Shown piece after piece: positions 1 to 9,002 of a stretch of 64,000 bases of DNA. A program made the position numbers and the translations under genes. Each line of letters starts with the position of its first letter. Positions within the stretch are counted from its first letter, which is position 1. The notes beneath the pieces are model-generated. The model was not told the origin of the DNA, ran no database searches, and saw nothing but the letters and a program-made list of their open reading frames with translations. Origin of the DNA: Brevundimonas nasdae (lineage in GTDB: Bacteria > Pseudomonadota > Alphaproteobacteria > Caulobacterales > Caulobacteraceae); contig NZ_JAEPWN010000006.1 in NCBI RefSeq assembly GCF_016654005.1, positions 124,001-188,000 of the forward strand, given 5' to 3'.

Positions 1-552
1 TATGGCGAGTGGGGGCGCAAGATGCAGACCGACCTGTCGGACGGGGTGCGCTGGCTGGCGGCCCAGGGCGTCATCGATCCCAGCCGGGTCTGCATCGTCG
101 GAGCCAGTTACGGCGGGTACGCCGCCATGGCCGGGGTGACGATCGACAAGGGCGTCTATCGTTGCGCCGTCGCCGTCGCTGGCCTTTCGGACCTGCGCCG
201 TTTCGTCAACTGGAGCGCCCGACAGGAGAGCCGCGCCGACAGCCAGACCATTCGCTACTGGAACCGGTTCATGGGGGTCGACAAGCTGAACGACCGGGGG
301 CTGGACGCCCTGTCGCCAGCTCATCTGGCCGCAGGCGTCGACAGTCCGCTGCTCTTGATTCACGGGCGTGACGACACCGTGGTGCCCATCGAACAGAGCC
401 GCGTCATGGCTGACGCGATGCGCCGCGCTGGCAAGCCGACCGAGTTGATCGAGCTGTCGGGCGAGGACCACTGGCTGTCGCGCGCCGAGACCCGCCAGAA
501 GATGCTGGCCGAGACCGTGCGGTTCCTGGAGGTGAACAATCCGGTTCATTAG
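1..552 (+). CDS. S9-family prolyl oligopeptidase-like peptidase, C-terminal part
   Basis: The reading frame is open from base 1, so the N-terminus lies outside the window. The 183 visible residues form the C-terminal part of an alpha/beta-hydrolase peptidase domain. The nucleophile elbow GASYGGYAA has its Ser codon at 106-108. An HGRDDTVVP segment supplies the acidic residue (codon near 373), and GEDHWLS supplies the catalytic His (codon 469-471). This order and spacing are typical of family S9 (prolyl oligopeptidase, dipeptidyl or acylaminoacyl peptidase), which cleaves small peptides, often in the periplasm in this group. Any signal peptide or beta-propeller would be upstream. The specific subfamily cannot be decided from this fragment. 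Confidence 0.9.
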   Translation, partial: YGEWGRKMQTDLSDGVRWLAAQGVIDPSRVCIVGASYGGYAAMAGVTIDKGVYRCAVAVAGLSDLRRFVNWSARQESRADSQTIRYWNRFMGVDKLNDRGLDALSPAHLAAGVDSPLLLIHGRDDTVVPIEQSRVMADAMRRAGKPTELIELSGEDHWLSRAETRQKMLAETVRFLEVNNPVH

Positions 553-608
553 GCGGGCGTAACCCGTTCGTGCTTCTACACCGGGCGTCGTCGAGCTAAG
601 GCGGGGGC

Positions 609-1898
609 ATGATCTCGTCTTCCAAAACCCCGCCCGCCGCAGGCGGGGCCGCACTGGCCGTGATGTTTTCGGTGGTGTTCATCAATCTGGTCGGGTTCGG
701 GCTGGTGGTGCCGCTGCTGCCCTTCTTCGCCCAGAGCCTGAAGGCCGAGGCCTGGCAGATCACCCTGATGTTCTCGGCCTATTCGCTGGGGCAGTTCTTC
801 GCAGAGCCCTTCTGGGGGCGGTTGTCGGACCGGATCGGGCGCAAGCCGGTGCTGCTGGTGACCCTGGTCGCCAATGCTCTGGGCTATCTGATGCTGGCCT
901 TTGCGCCCAACATCTGGCTGGCGATTGCGGTGCGGCTGTTCACAGGCCTGGGCGCGGGCAATATCTCGACGGTGCAGGGCTATGTGGCCGATGTGACCCC
1001 GCCCGAGAAGCGCGCGGGCCGGATGGGGCTGATCGGCGCCGCCTTCGGTCTGGGCTTCATCGTCGGGCCGGGGCTGGGCGGTCTGCTGACCCAGCCGCAA
1101 CTGGGTCATATCGGCTATCAGCTGCCGATCTTCGTGGCGGCGGCGCTGGCGGCCCTGGCGGCGCTCGGGGTTGTCGTCTTCCTGCGCGAAAGCCGGGCCA
1201 AGGCCGACCCGGCGGCGCCGCGTCCCGCCTTCCTGTCTGGCCTGAAGTTCGCCCGTGACAACGAAGTGGTGTCGCGCGTGCTGGTCGTGACCCTGATCTA
1301 TATGGCGGGCTTCTCGGCCATGGAGAGCGTGTTCGGTCTGTGGGCCGAGGATCGATACGCCTGGGGCGCGCGCGAAGTGGGGCTCAGCTTCATGATCGTG
1401 GGCATCGTCTCGACCCTGAACCAGGGGTTCTTCGCCGGGAAGCTGGCGCGGCGGTTCGGCGAATCGCGTGTGCTGGCGGTCGGGATGCTGCTGTTCGGGG
1501 CGTCTCTGGTGCTTCAGGTGATTTCACCGGTGTCCTGGTTCCCGGCGACGAGTCTGGAGTTAGGCGCGCTGTCGATCCCGATTGTCCAGGGCTGGGTCAT
1601 TCCGATCGTCATGGCCTTCGGCGCCTGCGGCATGTCGCTGGCCATGCCCAATATCTCGGCCATGATCAGCCGCGCCTCGCCGCCTGACCGGCAGGGGGCC
1701 ATGCTGGGCCTGAACATGGCCTCAAGCTCTGTCGCGCGCATCTTCGGGCCGATGATTGCGGGCGCGCTGTTCTCGGGCCTGGGGCATGACTGGCCCTTCC
1801 TGATCGGCGCGCTTCTGACCATTCCGGCGGCGGTGATGGCGATCAACGCCGGGCGGGTGATCCGACGCCAGAAGGCGGCGGCTGAGGCGACTGCCTGA
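609..1898 (+). CDS. MFS transporter, TetA/DHA1-type exporter
   Basis: A 429-residue inner-membrane protein with about twelve hydrophobic segments. The loop between helices 2 and 3 carries GRLSDRIGRKPV, the major facilitator motif A. The N-terminal half has the NLVGFGLVVPLLP segment typical of TetA-like drug/H+ antiporters, and the central loop (residues about 195-215) is charged as in 6+6 MFS proteins. The family uses the proton gradient to export small molecules. The substrate cannot be read from sequence. The gene starts about 55 bases after the peptidase and is followed by the rpmI leader, so it is probably its own unit. The call as DHA1 is solid; naming it a tetracycline pump would be over-reach. 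Confidence 0.9.
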   Translation: MISSSKTPPAAGGAALAVMFSVVFINLVGFGLVVPLLPFFAQSLKAEAWQITLMFSAYSLGQFFAEPFWGRLSDRIGRKPVLLVTLVANALGYLMLAFAPNIWLAIAVRLFTGLGAGNISTVQGYVADVTPPEKRAGRMGLIGAAFGLGFIVGPGLGGLLTQPQLGHIGYQLPIFVAAALAALAALGVVVFLRESRAKADPAAPRPAFLSGLKFARDNEVVSRVLVVTLIYMAGFSAMESVFGLWAEDRYAWGAREVGLSFMIVGIVSTLNQGFFAGKLARRFGESRVLAVGMLLFGASLVLQVISPVSWFPATSLELGALSIPIVQGWVIPIVMAFGACGMSLAMPNISAMISRASPPDRQGAMLGLNMASSSVARIFGPMIAGALFSGLGHDWPFLIGALLTIPAAVMAINAGRVIRRQKAAAEATA

Positions 1899-1951
1899 CT
1901 CTTCTTGCCATCGGCGCAGGCTTGGCGTAGAAGCCGCGCCTTCGCGTACCG

Positions 1952-2045
1952 AACTGCCGGGCGAACAGGCATGCCTGGGCAGTTCTTAAACTCTGGAAGG
2001 CCACCCCCTGACGGCTCTCGCAGCCCAAAGGTCGGCGTCCTTCCA
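1952..2045 (+). promoter_or_regulatory. Structured 5' leader of rpmI-rplT
   Basis: Between the MFS stop and rpmI the DNA can fold into successive hairpins. AACTGCC at 1952-1958 pairs with GGCAGTT at 1978-1984 and encloses the palindrome AGGCATGCCT (1967-1976). TGGAAGG at 1994-2000 pairs with CCTTCCA at 2039-2045, directly before the AAGGAG ribosome-binding site. L20 autoregulates this operon through leader RNA in several bacteria, so a control element here is plausible. No match to a described leader family was made. Confidence 0.45.
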
Positions 2046-2059
2046 AAAAGGAGACTGAA

Positions 2060-2257
2060 ATGCCGAAACTGAAGACGAAGTCGGGCGCCAAGAAGCGCTT
2101 CAAATTCACCGCTTCTGGCAAGGTGAAGGCCGGCGTTGCGGGCAAGCGTCACCGCTTGATCAGCCACAACTCCAAGTACATCCGCCAGAACCGCGGCACG
2201 GCCGTCATGTCCGACGCCGACGCCAAGAAGATCAAATCCTACATGCCGTACGCCTGA
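2060..2257 (+). CDS. rpmI: 50S ribosomal protein L35
   Basis: A 65-residue, very basic protein beginning [15 protein letters not shown], the conserved N-terminus of bacterial L35, with the [12 protein letters not shown] and IRQNRGT blocks that follow in the family. It binds 23S rRNA in the large subunit. The strong site AAGGAGAC lies just upstream of the ATG. It is followed after 54 bases by rplT, the usual gene order. infC, which often precedes rpmI, is not here: an MFS gene and a structured leader occupy that place. Confidence 0.98.
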   Translation: MPKLKTKSGAKKRFKFTASGKVKAGVAGKRHRLISHNSKYIRQNRGTAVMSDADAKKIKSYMPYA

Positions 2258-2311
2258 TCGGCGCGCGCTGTACGACTGATCTCAACCCAAAGAATTTGAA
2301 GGAATAGCGAT

Positions 2312-2665
2312 ATGGCTCGCGTAAAACGTGGCGTAACCTCGCACGCCAAGCACAAGAAGGTTCTGGAGCAGGCCAAGGGCTTCTCCGGCCGCCGCAAGAA
2401 TACGATCCGCACGGCCAAGGCCGCCGTCGACCGCGCCGGGCAATACGCCTACCGCGACCGTCGCGCCAAGAAGCGCAACTTCCGCGCCCTGTGGATCCAG
2501 CGCATCAACGCTGCGGCCCGCATCGAAGGCTTCACCTACAGCCAGTTCATCAACGGCCTGAACAAGGCTGGCATCGAACTGGACCGCAAGGTTCTGGCCG
2601 CGATCGCCGCCGACGCGACCGGTTTCAAGGCCGTCGCCGACAAGGTCCGCGCTGCTCTGGCCTAA
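2312..2665 (+). CDS. rplT: 50S ribosomal protein L20
   Basis: A 117-residue basic protein with the L20 start [16 protein letters not shown] and the [18 protein letters not shown] block. The length matches the family. L20 binds 23S rRNA early in 50S assembly and, where studied, represses its own operon by binding the mRNA. The gene follows rpmI and is closed by a strong hairpin at 2690-2720, so rpmI and rplT are probably separated transcriptionally from the pheST block downstream. Confidence 0.98.
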   Translation: MARVKRGVTSHAKHKKVLEQAKGFSGRRKNTIRTAKAAVDRAGQYAYRDRRAKKRNFRALWIQRINAAARIEGFTYSQFINGLNKAGIELDRKVLAAIAADATGFKAVADKVRAALA

Positions 2666-2689
2666 GCCACAGTCGTAAAGACAAAGATC

Positions 2690-2727
2690 AACGCCCGCTC
2701 CGGTCTCCGGGGCGGGCGTTCTTCGTT
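2690..2727 (+). terminator. Rho-independent-type terminator after rplT
   Basis: AACGCCCGC at 2690-2698 pairs with GCGGGCGTT at 2712-2720, with an inner CCGG/CCGG pairing, followed by a pyrimidine-rich CTTCGTTTC tail. It stands 25 bases after the rplT stop. Confidence 0.75.
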
Positions 2728-2787
2728 TCGGGCGCCCCTTGCCGCGAAGCCGTTTCCACGGCCGCGCTCGATGGCTAGTCTGGCCTT

Positions 2788-3762
2788 ATGTTGCGCGCCC
2801 TGATCTGCGGCCTCGCCGCCAGCCTCATCCTGTCCTTGCCCGTCGCCGCACAGGAACGCCGCGTCGCCGTCACCTTCGATGACCTGCCGTTCCAGGCTGA
2901 CGAAGACGCCATGTGTGATCCGGCCTATCTGCTGCGTCTGACGCAGGATTTCGTCGACATGCTCAGGCCGCTCGACACGCGCGGCGTCGCCTTCGTCAAT
3001 GAGGGCAAGATCTGTGACGCGACCCGCGCCTCGACCCTGCCGCAGGCGCTGAACCTGTGGCTGGACGCCGGGCTTGATCTGGGCAACCACACCGCCAACC
3101 ACATCAACATCCATCGCAATACGGCAGAGGCCTATCTGGCCAATGTCGATGCGGGCGCGCCGACCACCCGGGCGGTGCTGGAGGCGAGGGGCCAACGGCT
3201 GCACTGGTTCCGCCACCCCTATCTGTTCACCGGGGAGACGCCGGAGAAACACGACGCCATCGCCGCCGGTCTGGCCCAGCGCGGCTATACGATCGCGCCG
3301 GTCACCATCGACAACAACGACTGGATGTTCGCCGACGTCTATCGCAAGGCCGAGGCGGTCAAGGACGCCGCCCTGATGCATCTGATCGGCGAGGCCTATG
3401 TGGCGCACATGGCCGCCGTGCTGGATGTCTTCGAGCCCTACAGCGCCGAGATCACTGGCGGTCGGGAGCCGGCGCAGGTCCTGCTGCTGCACGCCAACAG
3501 TCTGAATCAGGCCTGGTATCCGCAGATCCACGCCCTGTATCTGGCGCGCGGCTATCGGTTCGTGTCTCTGGAAGAGGCGCTGGCTGACCCCGTCTATGGC
3601 CATGCGGACACCTATGTGCGGGCCAATGGAATCTCGTGGCTGCATCGCTGGACGCAGACCGAGGGACGACCCATTCGCTGGGAGCCGCAACCGCCTGTCT
3701 GGATCAAGACCGCCTATGAAGGCGCGGCTGAAGACGTGCAACGCAACGCCGTTGAGCCTTGA
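2788..3762 (+). CDS. Polysaccharide deacetylase (NodB-like) family protein, exported
   Basis: A 324-residue protein with a cleavable signal peptide of about 21 residues ending in VAAQ. The NodB signature follows immediately: VTFDDLPFQ is motif 1 with the catalytic Asp pair, HTANH is the metal-binding His motif 2, and FRHPYLF resembles motif 3. LLLHAN near residue 235 is the late His motif. These enzymes remove N-acetyl groups from peptidoglycan or other glycans through a metal ion. Export suggests an envelope substrate, but which one is unknown. The gene sits between rplT and pheS, where no deacetylase belongs in the classical operon, and probably has its own promoter after the rplT terminator. 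Confidence 0.85.
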   Translation: MLRALICGLAASLILSLPVAAQERRVAVTFDDLPFQADEDAMCDPAYLLRLTQDFVDMLRPLDTRGVAFVNEGKICDATRASTLPQALNLWLDAGLDLGNHTANHINIHRNTAEAYLANVDAGAPTTRAVLEARGQRLHWFRHPYLFTGETPEKHDAIAAGLAQRGYTIAPVTIDNNDWMFADVYRKAEAVKDAALMHLIGEAYVAHMAAVLDVFEPYSAEITGGREPAQVLLLHANSLNQAWYPQIHALYLARGYRFVSLEEALADPVYGHADTYVRANGISWLHRWTQTEGRPIRWEPQPPVWIKTAYEGAAEDVQRNAVEP

Positions 3763-3803
3763 AGGGTGACGAAATCGCTCAGGCCCGCTAATGCACGGCC
3801 CAA

Positions 3804-4880
3804 ATGACCGATCTCGCCACACTCGAACTCGAACTGATCAACGCCATCGGCTCGGCTGAAAGCGTCGCCGCCCTCGAAGAGGTGCGGGTCGCGGCCCTGG
3901 GCAAGTCCGGCTCCGTCTCCGGCCTGCTGAAGGGCATGGGCGCGCTGAGCCCTGACGAACGCCGCGAACAGGGCCCGATCATCAATGGCTTGCGCGACCG
4001 CGTGTCGTCGGCCATCGCCGCCAGGAAGGCCGAGCTTGAGGCCGCTGAACTGGACGCCCGGCTTCTGGCCGAGCGCGTCGACCTGACCCTGCCCGCGCGT
4101 CCGCGCCGCAAGGGGGGCGTCCATCCCACCATGCAGGTGATGGACGAAATGGTCGCCGTCTTCGCCGAGATGGGGTTTGCGGTCGCCGAAGGTCCCGACA
4201 TCGAGGACGACTTCCACAACTTCACCGCCCTGAACTTCCCGCCCAAACATCCGGCGCGGGAGATGCACGACACCTTCTTCCTGAAGCCCGACCCCGAAAC
4301 GGGCGAGCGCAAGGTTCTGCGCACTCACACCAGCCCGGTCCAGGTCCGCACCATGATGTCGCAGAAGCCGCCGATCCGCATCATCGCGCCGGGCCGCACC
4401 TTCCGTAAGGATTCGGACGCCACCCACACGCCGATGTTCCATCAGATCGAGGGTCTGGTGATCGACCGCGACATCAATATGGGCCACCTGAAGACGACGC
4501 TTCAGACCTTCATCGCCCGCTTCTTCGAGCTGGACGAGGTTCAGGCCCGCTTCCGCCCGCACCACTTCCCCTTCACCGAACCCTCGGCGGAGATGGACAT
4601 TCGCTGCGACCGCTCGGGCGGCAAGCTGGTGTTCAACACCGGCGACGACTGGCTGGAGATTCTGGGTTGCGGGATGGTGCATCCCAATGTGCTGCGCAAC
4701 TGCGGCATCGACCCGGACGAATACCAGGGCTTCGCCTTCGGCATGGGCGTGGATCGTCTGGCCATGCTGAAATACGGCGTGCCGGACCTGCGCCCCATGT
4801 TTGACGCCGACACGCGCTGGCTGGCGCACTACGGCTTCTCGGCGTTCGCCGCGCCCAACCCTGCAAGCGGACTGAGCTGA
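3804..4880 (+). CDS. pheS: Phenylalanine--tRNA ligase, alpha subunit
   Basis: A 358-residue class II synthetase catalytic subunit. Motif 2 is seen as [20 protein letters not shown] and motif 3 as [17 protein letters not shown]. The N-terminal 90 residues form the usual coiled coil. With PheT it makes the alpha2-beta2 enzyme that charges tRNA-Phe in the cytoplasm. The first ATG after the deacetylase gene fits the family N-terminus. The next gene starts 4 bases after the stop and is not pheT, so the two synthetase subunits are separated by one small gene. Confidence 0.98.
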   Translation: MTDLATLELELINAIGSAESVAALEEVRVAALGKSGSVSGLLKGMGALSPDERREQGPIINGLRDRVSSAIAARKAELEAAELDARLLAERVDLTLPARPRRKGGVHPTMQVMDEMVAVFAEMGFAVAEGPDIEDDFHNFTALNFPPKHPAREMHDTFFLKPDPETGERKVLRTHTSPVQVRTMMSQKPPIRIIAPGRTFRKDSDATHTPMFHQIEGLVIDRDINMGHLKTTLQTFIARFFELDEVQARFRPHHFPFTEPSAEMDIRCDRSGGKLVFNTGDDWLEILGCGMVHPNVLRNCGIDPDEYQGFAFGMGVDRLAMLKYGVPDLRPMFDADTRWLAHYGFSAFAAPNPASGLS

Positions 4881-4884
4881 ACTC

Positions 4885-5298
4885 ATGACTGATACTGGCC
4901 CCACCCTCAGTTTTCCGATTATCGGCGTTGGCCCGCACTATGAAGGTCAGCACATCTGGCTGCCCCAATTGGTCGTAGAAGCAGCGCGTCGCGGCGAGGG
5001 AACGATCAAGAACAAGACCTTCGTCAATTGTTTCATGGAAGGTCCGGCTGTGTTGTTGCCGATTGGCGGCTGCCAGTTTGACGGCTGCAACATGGGTGAC
5101 ACCATGGGCGATGCCCGCAATCTGCTTTTGGCGCCGGTGTCGCCGCAGAAGGTCACTGGTTCGGTCCCCTTTGAAGATTGCGTCTTCATTAACTGCCGCT
5201 TCGAAAGGGTCGGCTTCACTGGCGCGTCCTCGTTCCTTGATGAGTTGGCGTTGATGCTGGGCGGGGCGACCGCCGATACGCTGCACCCTAAAGCCTGA
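4885..5298 (+). CDS. Hypothetical protein between pheS and pheT
   Basis: A 137-residue, soluble-looking protein with no signal peptide and no membrane segment. It has clustered Cys/Asn/Phe blocks such as [21 protein letters not shown] and [13 protein letters not shown], spaced like turns of a right-handed beta helix and reminiscent of pentapeptide-repeat proteins, though the repeats are few. It begins 4 bases after pheS and ends 7 bases before pheT, so it must be co-transcribed with both. Its codon choice looks somewhat less GC-biased (TTG, GTT and TTT codons) than its neighbours, hinting at later insertion. I do not recognise a named family and assign no function. Confidence 0.75.
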   Translation: MTDTGPTLSFPIIGVGPHYEGQHIWLPQLVVEAARRGEGTIKNKTFVNCFMEGPAVLLPIGGCQFDGCNMGDTMGDARNLLLAPVSPQKVTGSVPFEDCVFINCRFERVGFTGASSFLDELALMLGGATADTLHPKA

Positions 5299-5305
5299 GA
5301 CGATT

Positions 5306-7720
5306 ATGAAATTCACCCTGTCCTGGCTGAAGGACCACCTCGAGACCGAGGCGGATGTCCACCAGATCGCCGAGGCCATGACCATGGCCGGGCTGGAGGT
5401 CGAGGAGGTTCTCGATCCCGCCGCCAAGCTGGCCCCCTTTACGGTGGCCAAGATCATTTCTGCTGAGCGTCACCCCAATGCCGACCGGCTTCAGGTCTGC
5501 CAGGTCGAAACGGTCGATGGACTGAAGGAGATCGTCTGCGGCGCCCCTAATGCGCGCGCGGGTCTGACCACCATCTATGCCCCCATCGGCGCCTATGTGC
5601 CGGGGCTGGGCGTGACCCTGGTCGAGAAGCCGGTGCGGGGCGTGGTGTCGAACGGCATGCTGTGCTCAGCCTCCGAGCTGGAGCTGGCCGACGAAAGCGA
5701 CGGCATTCAGGAACTGCCGCCGGAGATCCCCGTGGGAACCCCGGTCGCGGGTCTGTTCGGCGCGGAACCCGTCATCGATTTCGAGGTCACCCCGAACCGT
5801 CCTGACTGGCTGGGCGTCGCCGGGATCGCGCGCGATCTGGCCGCCGCCAGCGTGGGCAAGCTGAAGCATTTCGACATCGCCGTGGTGCGCGGCGCCTTCC
5901 CGTCGCCGATCTCGGTGCGTCTGGAGGCGACGGAAATGTGCCCGGTCTTCGCCGGTCGCGTGATCCGGGGCGTCAAGAACGGCCCGTCGCCGGCCTGGCT
6001 GCAGAAGCGTCTGACCGCCATCGGCCTGCGCTCCATCAACCGTCTGGTCGATGTCACCAACCTGATCGCCTATGACCGCGCCCGGCCCTTGCATGTCTAT
6101 GACGTGGCCAAGCTGGACGGCGCAGAGATTGTGGTGCGCGCCGGTCGCGCGGCGGAAGAGGCCGAGCGTCTGGTCGCCCTGGACGGCAAGACCTATGCGG
6201 CTGATCCGTCAGTCTGCGTCGTCGCCGATGCGGGTGGTGCGCGCGCCATCGGCCTGGGCGGCGTCATGGGCGGCGAGACGACCGGCTGCGACGACGACAC
6301 CACGGACGTCTTCCTGGAAAGCGCCTGGTTCGATCCCATCGTCACGGCCCAGACGGGCCGGGTTCTGGGCATTCACTCCGACGCCCAGTACCGGTTCGCG
6401 CGCGGCGTTGATCCTGTCTCGGTCACGCCGGGGCTGGAGCTGGCGACCCGCCTGATCCTGGACCTGTGCGGCGGCGAACCGTCAGAGATCGTCTTCGTGG
6501 GCGAGCCGCCTGCGAACCCTGAGCCCTTCGCCTTCGACCCGGCCTATGTGAAGCGTCTGACCGGCATGGATCTGGCCGATGACCGCATCGGCACGATCCT
6601 GGGCCAACTGGGCTTCCTCGTGCAGGCTGCGCCTTCTGGTCAGGCCGAGCCGTGGATCGTCACCCCGCCGTCGTGGCGTCGTGATGTCGAGGGCCGCGCC
6701 GATCTGGTCGAGGAAGTGGCCCGGATCGAGGGCTTCGACAATCTGCCCGACGTGGCCCTGCCGCTGGTCGCCATTCCGGCGGGCGGGGTGCTGAACCCGC
6801 GCCAGGCCCGCGTCCGCACGGCCCGCCGCGCCCTGGCGTCGTTGGGATACGCCGAGGCCGTCACCTGGTCCTTCACCAAGCAATCGACGGCCGCCCTGTT
6901 CGGCGGCGGCGACGAACGTCTTGTGCTGGAGAACCCCATCGCGGCCGATCTGGACTGCATGCGCCCCTCGGCCCTGCCGAACCTGATCCAGGCCGCCGCC
7001 CGCAACGCCGCGCGCGGTTTCGCCGATGCGGCCCTGTTCGAGATCGGCCCGATCTATCTGGGCGACGGGCCCAAGGACCAGCGCACGGTCATCGCCGGTC
7101 TGGTCGCCCCCCACGCCGCCCGGCACTGGGGCGGTGCGGGCGAGGAGCCTCTGTTCGCACTGAAGGGCGATCTGATCGCCGTGCTGGAGGAGATCGGCGC
7201 GCCGGTCGCCTCATTGCAACTGGCCCAGGGCCAGAACCGCGACTGGTGGCACCCCGGCCGTTCGGCCCGCCTGCAGCTTGGCCCCAAGAATGTGATGGTC
7301 GAGTTCGGCGAACTGCATCCGCGCATCCTGAAGGCGCTGGACGCCGATGGCCCGATGCTGGCTTTCGAGATCGTTCTGGACAATGTGCCTGAACCGCGCG
7401 GCCAGAAGGCTAAGGGGCGTGGCCCGGCCGACCTCAGCAGCCTGATGCCCCTGACCCGCGACTTCGCCTTCGTGGTCGAGGACGCCAAGCCGGTCGGTGA
7501 CCTGGTGCGTGCGGCGGCGGGCGCCGACAAGGCCCTGATCGTTGATGTGCGGGTCTTCGACATCTATCGCGGCAAGGGCGTGGACGACGGCTTTAAGTCG
7601 GTCGCGCTGGAGGTCGTGATCCAGCCGCGCGAGGCCACTTTGGCCGAAGCCGAGATCGAAGCCCTGACGGCCAAGGTCGTTGCGGCGGTCGAGAAGCAGG
7701 GCGGGAAGCTGCGGGCCTGA
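5306..7720 (+). CDS. pheT: Phenylalanine--tRNA ligase, beta subunit
   Basis: An 804-residue protein with the standard PheT layout. It starts [13 protein letters not shown]. The tRNA-binding (OB-fold) domain covers about residues 40-150 and includes [11 protein letters not shown]. The B3/B4 editing region follows, then a B5 domain (about 405-480), a catalytic-like core with [20 protein letters not shown], and a C-terminal FDX-ACB anticodon-binding domain with [10 protein letters not shown]. It binds tRNA-Phe and edits mischarged Tyr. The length is normal. It runs directly into the YqhA-like gene with one base between stop and start. Confidence 0.98.
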   Translation: MKFTLSWLKDHLETEADVHQIAEAMTMAGLEVEEVLDPAAKLAPFTVAKIISAERHPNADRLQVCQVETVDGLKEIVCGAPNARAGLTTIYAPIGAYVPGLGVTLVEKPVRGVVSNGMLCSASELELADESDGIQELPPEIPVGTPVAGLFGAEPVIDFEVTPNRPDWLGVAGIARDLAAASVGKLKHFDIAVVRGAFPSPISVRLEATEMCPVFAGRVIRGVKNGPSPAWLQKRLTAIGLRSINRLVDVTNLIAYDRARPLHVYDVAKLDGAEIVVRAGRAAEEAERLVALDGKTYAADPSVCVVADAGGARAIGLGGVMGGETTGCDDDTTDVFLESAWFDPIVTAQTGRVLGIHSDAQYRFARGVDPVSVTPGLELATRLILDLCGGEPSEIVFVGEPPANPEPFAFDPAYVKRLTGMDLADDRIGTILGQLGFLVQAAPSGQAEPWIVTPPSWRRDVEGRADLVEEVARIEGFDNLPDVALPLVAIPAGGVLNPRQARVRTARRALASLGYAEAVTWSFTKQSTAALFGGGDERLVLENPIAADLDCMRPSALPNLIQAAARNAARGFADAALFEIGPIYLGDGPKDQRTVIAGLVAPHAARHWGGAGEEPLFALKGDLIAVLEEIGAPVASLQLAQGQNRDWWHPGRSARLQLGPKNVMVEFGELHPRILKALDADGPMLAFEIVLDNVPEPRGQKAKGRGPADLSSLMPLTRDFAFVVEDAKPVGDLVRAAAGADKALIVDVRVFDIYRGKGVDDGFKSVALEVVIQPREATLAEAEIEALTAKVVAAVEKQGGKLRA

Positions 7721-7721
7721 C

Positions 7722-8264
7722 ATGAGCGCCAAACCTCGTATCGAAACCGCTTTCGAGCGGCTGCTCTTCCGCTCGCGCTGGCTGATGGCCCCCTTCTATG
7801 CGGGTCTGGTGCTGGCGCTGGTCATGTTGCTGGCGGTCTTCGTCAAGGACCTGATCTATTATGTGCCCAAGGCCCTGAGCCTGAGCCATGAGTTGTCGTC
7901 CAACGACGCCATTCTGGCGGTGCTGACGCTGGTGGACCTGTCGCTGGCGGGCAATCTGCTGCTGATTGTCATGTTCTCCGGCTATGAGAATTTCGTCTCC
8001 AAACTGGATCTGGACGGCGAGACGGACCGCCCGCCGTGGATGGGCACGGTCGACTTCTCGGGTCTGAAGATGAAGCTGATCGCCTCCATCGTGGCGATCT
8101 CGGGCATCCAGCTGCTCAAGACCTTCATGAACATCGGCAAGGTCGGCTACGAGCTGAACACGACCGAGGCCTTGTGGGGCGTCATCATCCACCTGACCTT
8201 CGTGGTGTCGGGCGTGCTGCTGGCCCTGATGGATTGGCTGGCCTCAAAGACCGACAAACACTGA
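7722..8264 (+). CDS. YqhA (UPF0114) family inner-membrane protein
   Basis: A 180-residue protein starting MSAKPRIETAFERLLFRSRW at the ATG one base after the pheT stop. A longer in-frame extension would overlap pheT and is unlikely. There are three to four hydrophobic segments (near residues 20-45, 63-85, 108-130 and 145-168) with RSRWLMAPFYAGL and GLKMKLIASIVAISGIQLLK, which are characteristic of YqhA-like proteins. The cellular role is poorly known. Tight spacing makes it part of the pheS-pheT transcript. Confidence 0.88.
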   Translation: MSAKPRIETAFERLLFRSRWLMAPFYAGLVLALVMLLAVFVKDLIYYVPKALSLSHELSSNDAILAVLTLVDLSLAGNLLLIVMFSGYENFVSKLDLDGETDRPPWMGTVDFSGLKMKLIASIVAISGIQLLKTFMNIGKVGYELNTTEALWGVIIHLTFVVSGVLLALMDWLASKTDKH

Positions 8265-8390
8265 GTTTCGGGGCTGCCGTAAGGTCCGGTTAACCTTGAA
8301 GCCGCAAGGCTGCCTTAAAGGTCGAGGAGGGTCGCATCAGGCCCGCGTTCTTACGGGCGCCCTCTCTCGCTGTCTTTCGGAGCGCCCCTC

Positions 8391-9002
8391 ATGCATCGCC
8401 GCCAACTGATCCTTTCGGGCATCGCCACAGCCGCCGGGGCTTCATCGCTGGGCGCCTGCGCCTCTACCGCGCCGCGCGATCCCAACTATCCGATCGCCTC
8501 GGATCAGCGCGCATCGTCCTACAGCTTCGATGAACTGGTTTCGGCCGGTTCGCGCGAACTGGGCATCGCCGCTGAAGTCGTCGGCGGCGCCATCGAACGC
8601 GTCTTTGCGGATCAGGGCGACCGCCCGACCGCCTATATCGCGGGCGAAGAAGGCTCCGGCTCGTTCGTCGTCGGCGCCCGCTATGGTCGCGGCGCCCTGC
8701 ACATGAAGGATCTGTCGGCCTCGCAGGAGGTCTTCTGGCAGGGGGCTTCGGTGGGCTGGGACTGGGGCGGCAACGCCAGCCGGGTCTTCACCCTGGTGTA
8801 CGGCCTCTATCACCCCGACATGATCTATCGCCGCTATCCCGGCGTGGAAGGCACCGCCTATCTGGTCGCCGGACTGGGCGTGAACTATCAGAAGGCGGAC
8901 GGCATCGTCCTGGCCCCGATCCGCACCGGCGTCGGCCTGCGTCTGGGCGCCAATGTCGGCACCATGAGCTACAGCCGCCAGCGCAATCTGCTGCCGCTCT
9001 AA
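8391..9002 (+). CDS. DUF1134 / EipA-like envelope protein
   Basis: A 203-residue exported protein. The N-terminus MHRRQLILSGIATAAGASS has a basic stretch, a hydrophobic core and an LGAC lipobox-like site, so it may be lipidated. The mature part shows the DUF1134 pattern: YSFDELVSAGSRELG, a glycine-rich central half, WQGASVGWDWGGN and a C-terminal GLGVNYQ...GVGLRLGANVG. Brucella EipA, of this family, protects the envelope and is needed for virulence, and homologues occur across Alphaproteobacteria. A role in periplasmic envelope integrity is therefore inferred. Its stop overlaps the stop of the convergent epimerase gene. Confidence 0.85.
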   Translation: MHRRQLILSGIATAAGASSLGACASTAPRDPNYPIASDQRASSYSFDELVSAGSRELGIAAEVVGGAIERVFADQGDRPTAYIAGEEGSGSFVVGARYGRGALHMKDLSASQEVFWQGASVGWDWGGNASRVFTLVYGLYHPDMIYRRYPGVEGTAYLVAGLGVNYQKADGIVLAPIRTGVGLRLGANVGTMSYSRQRNLLPL

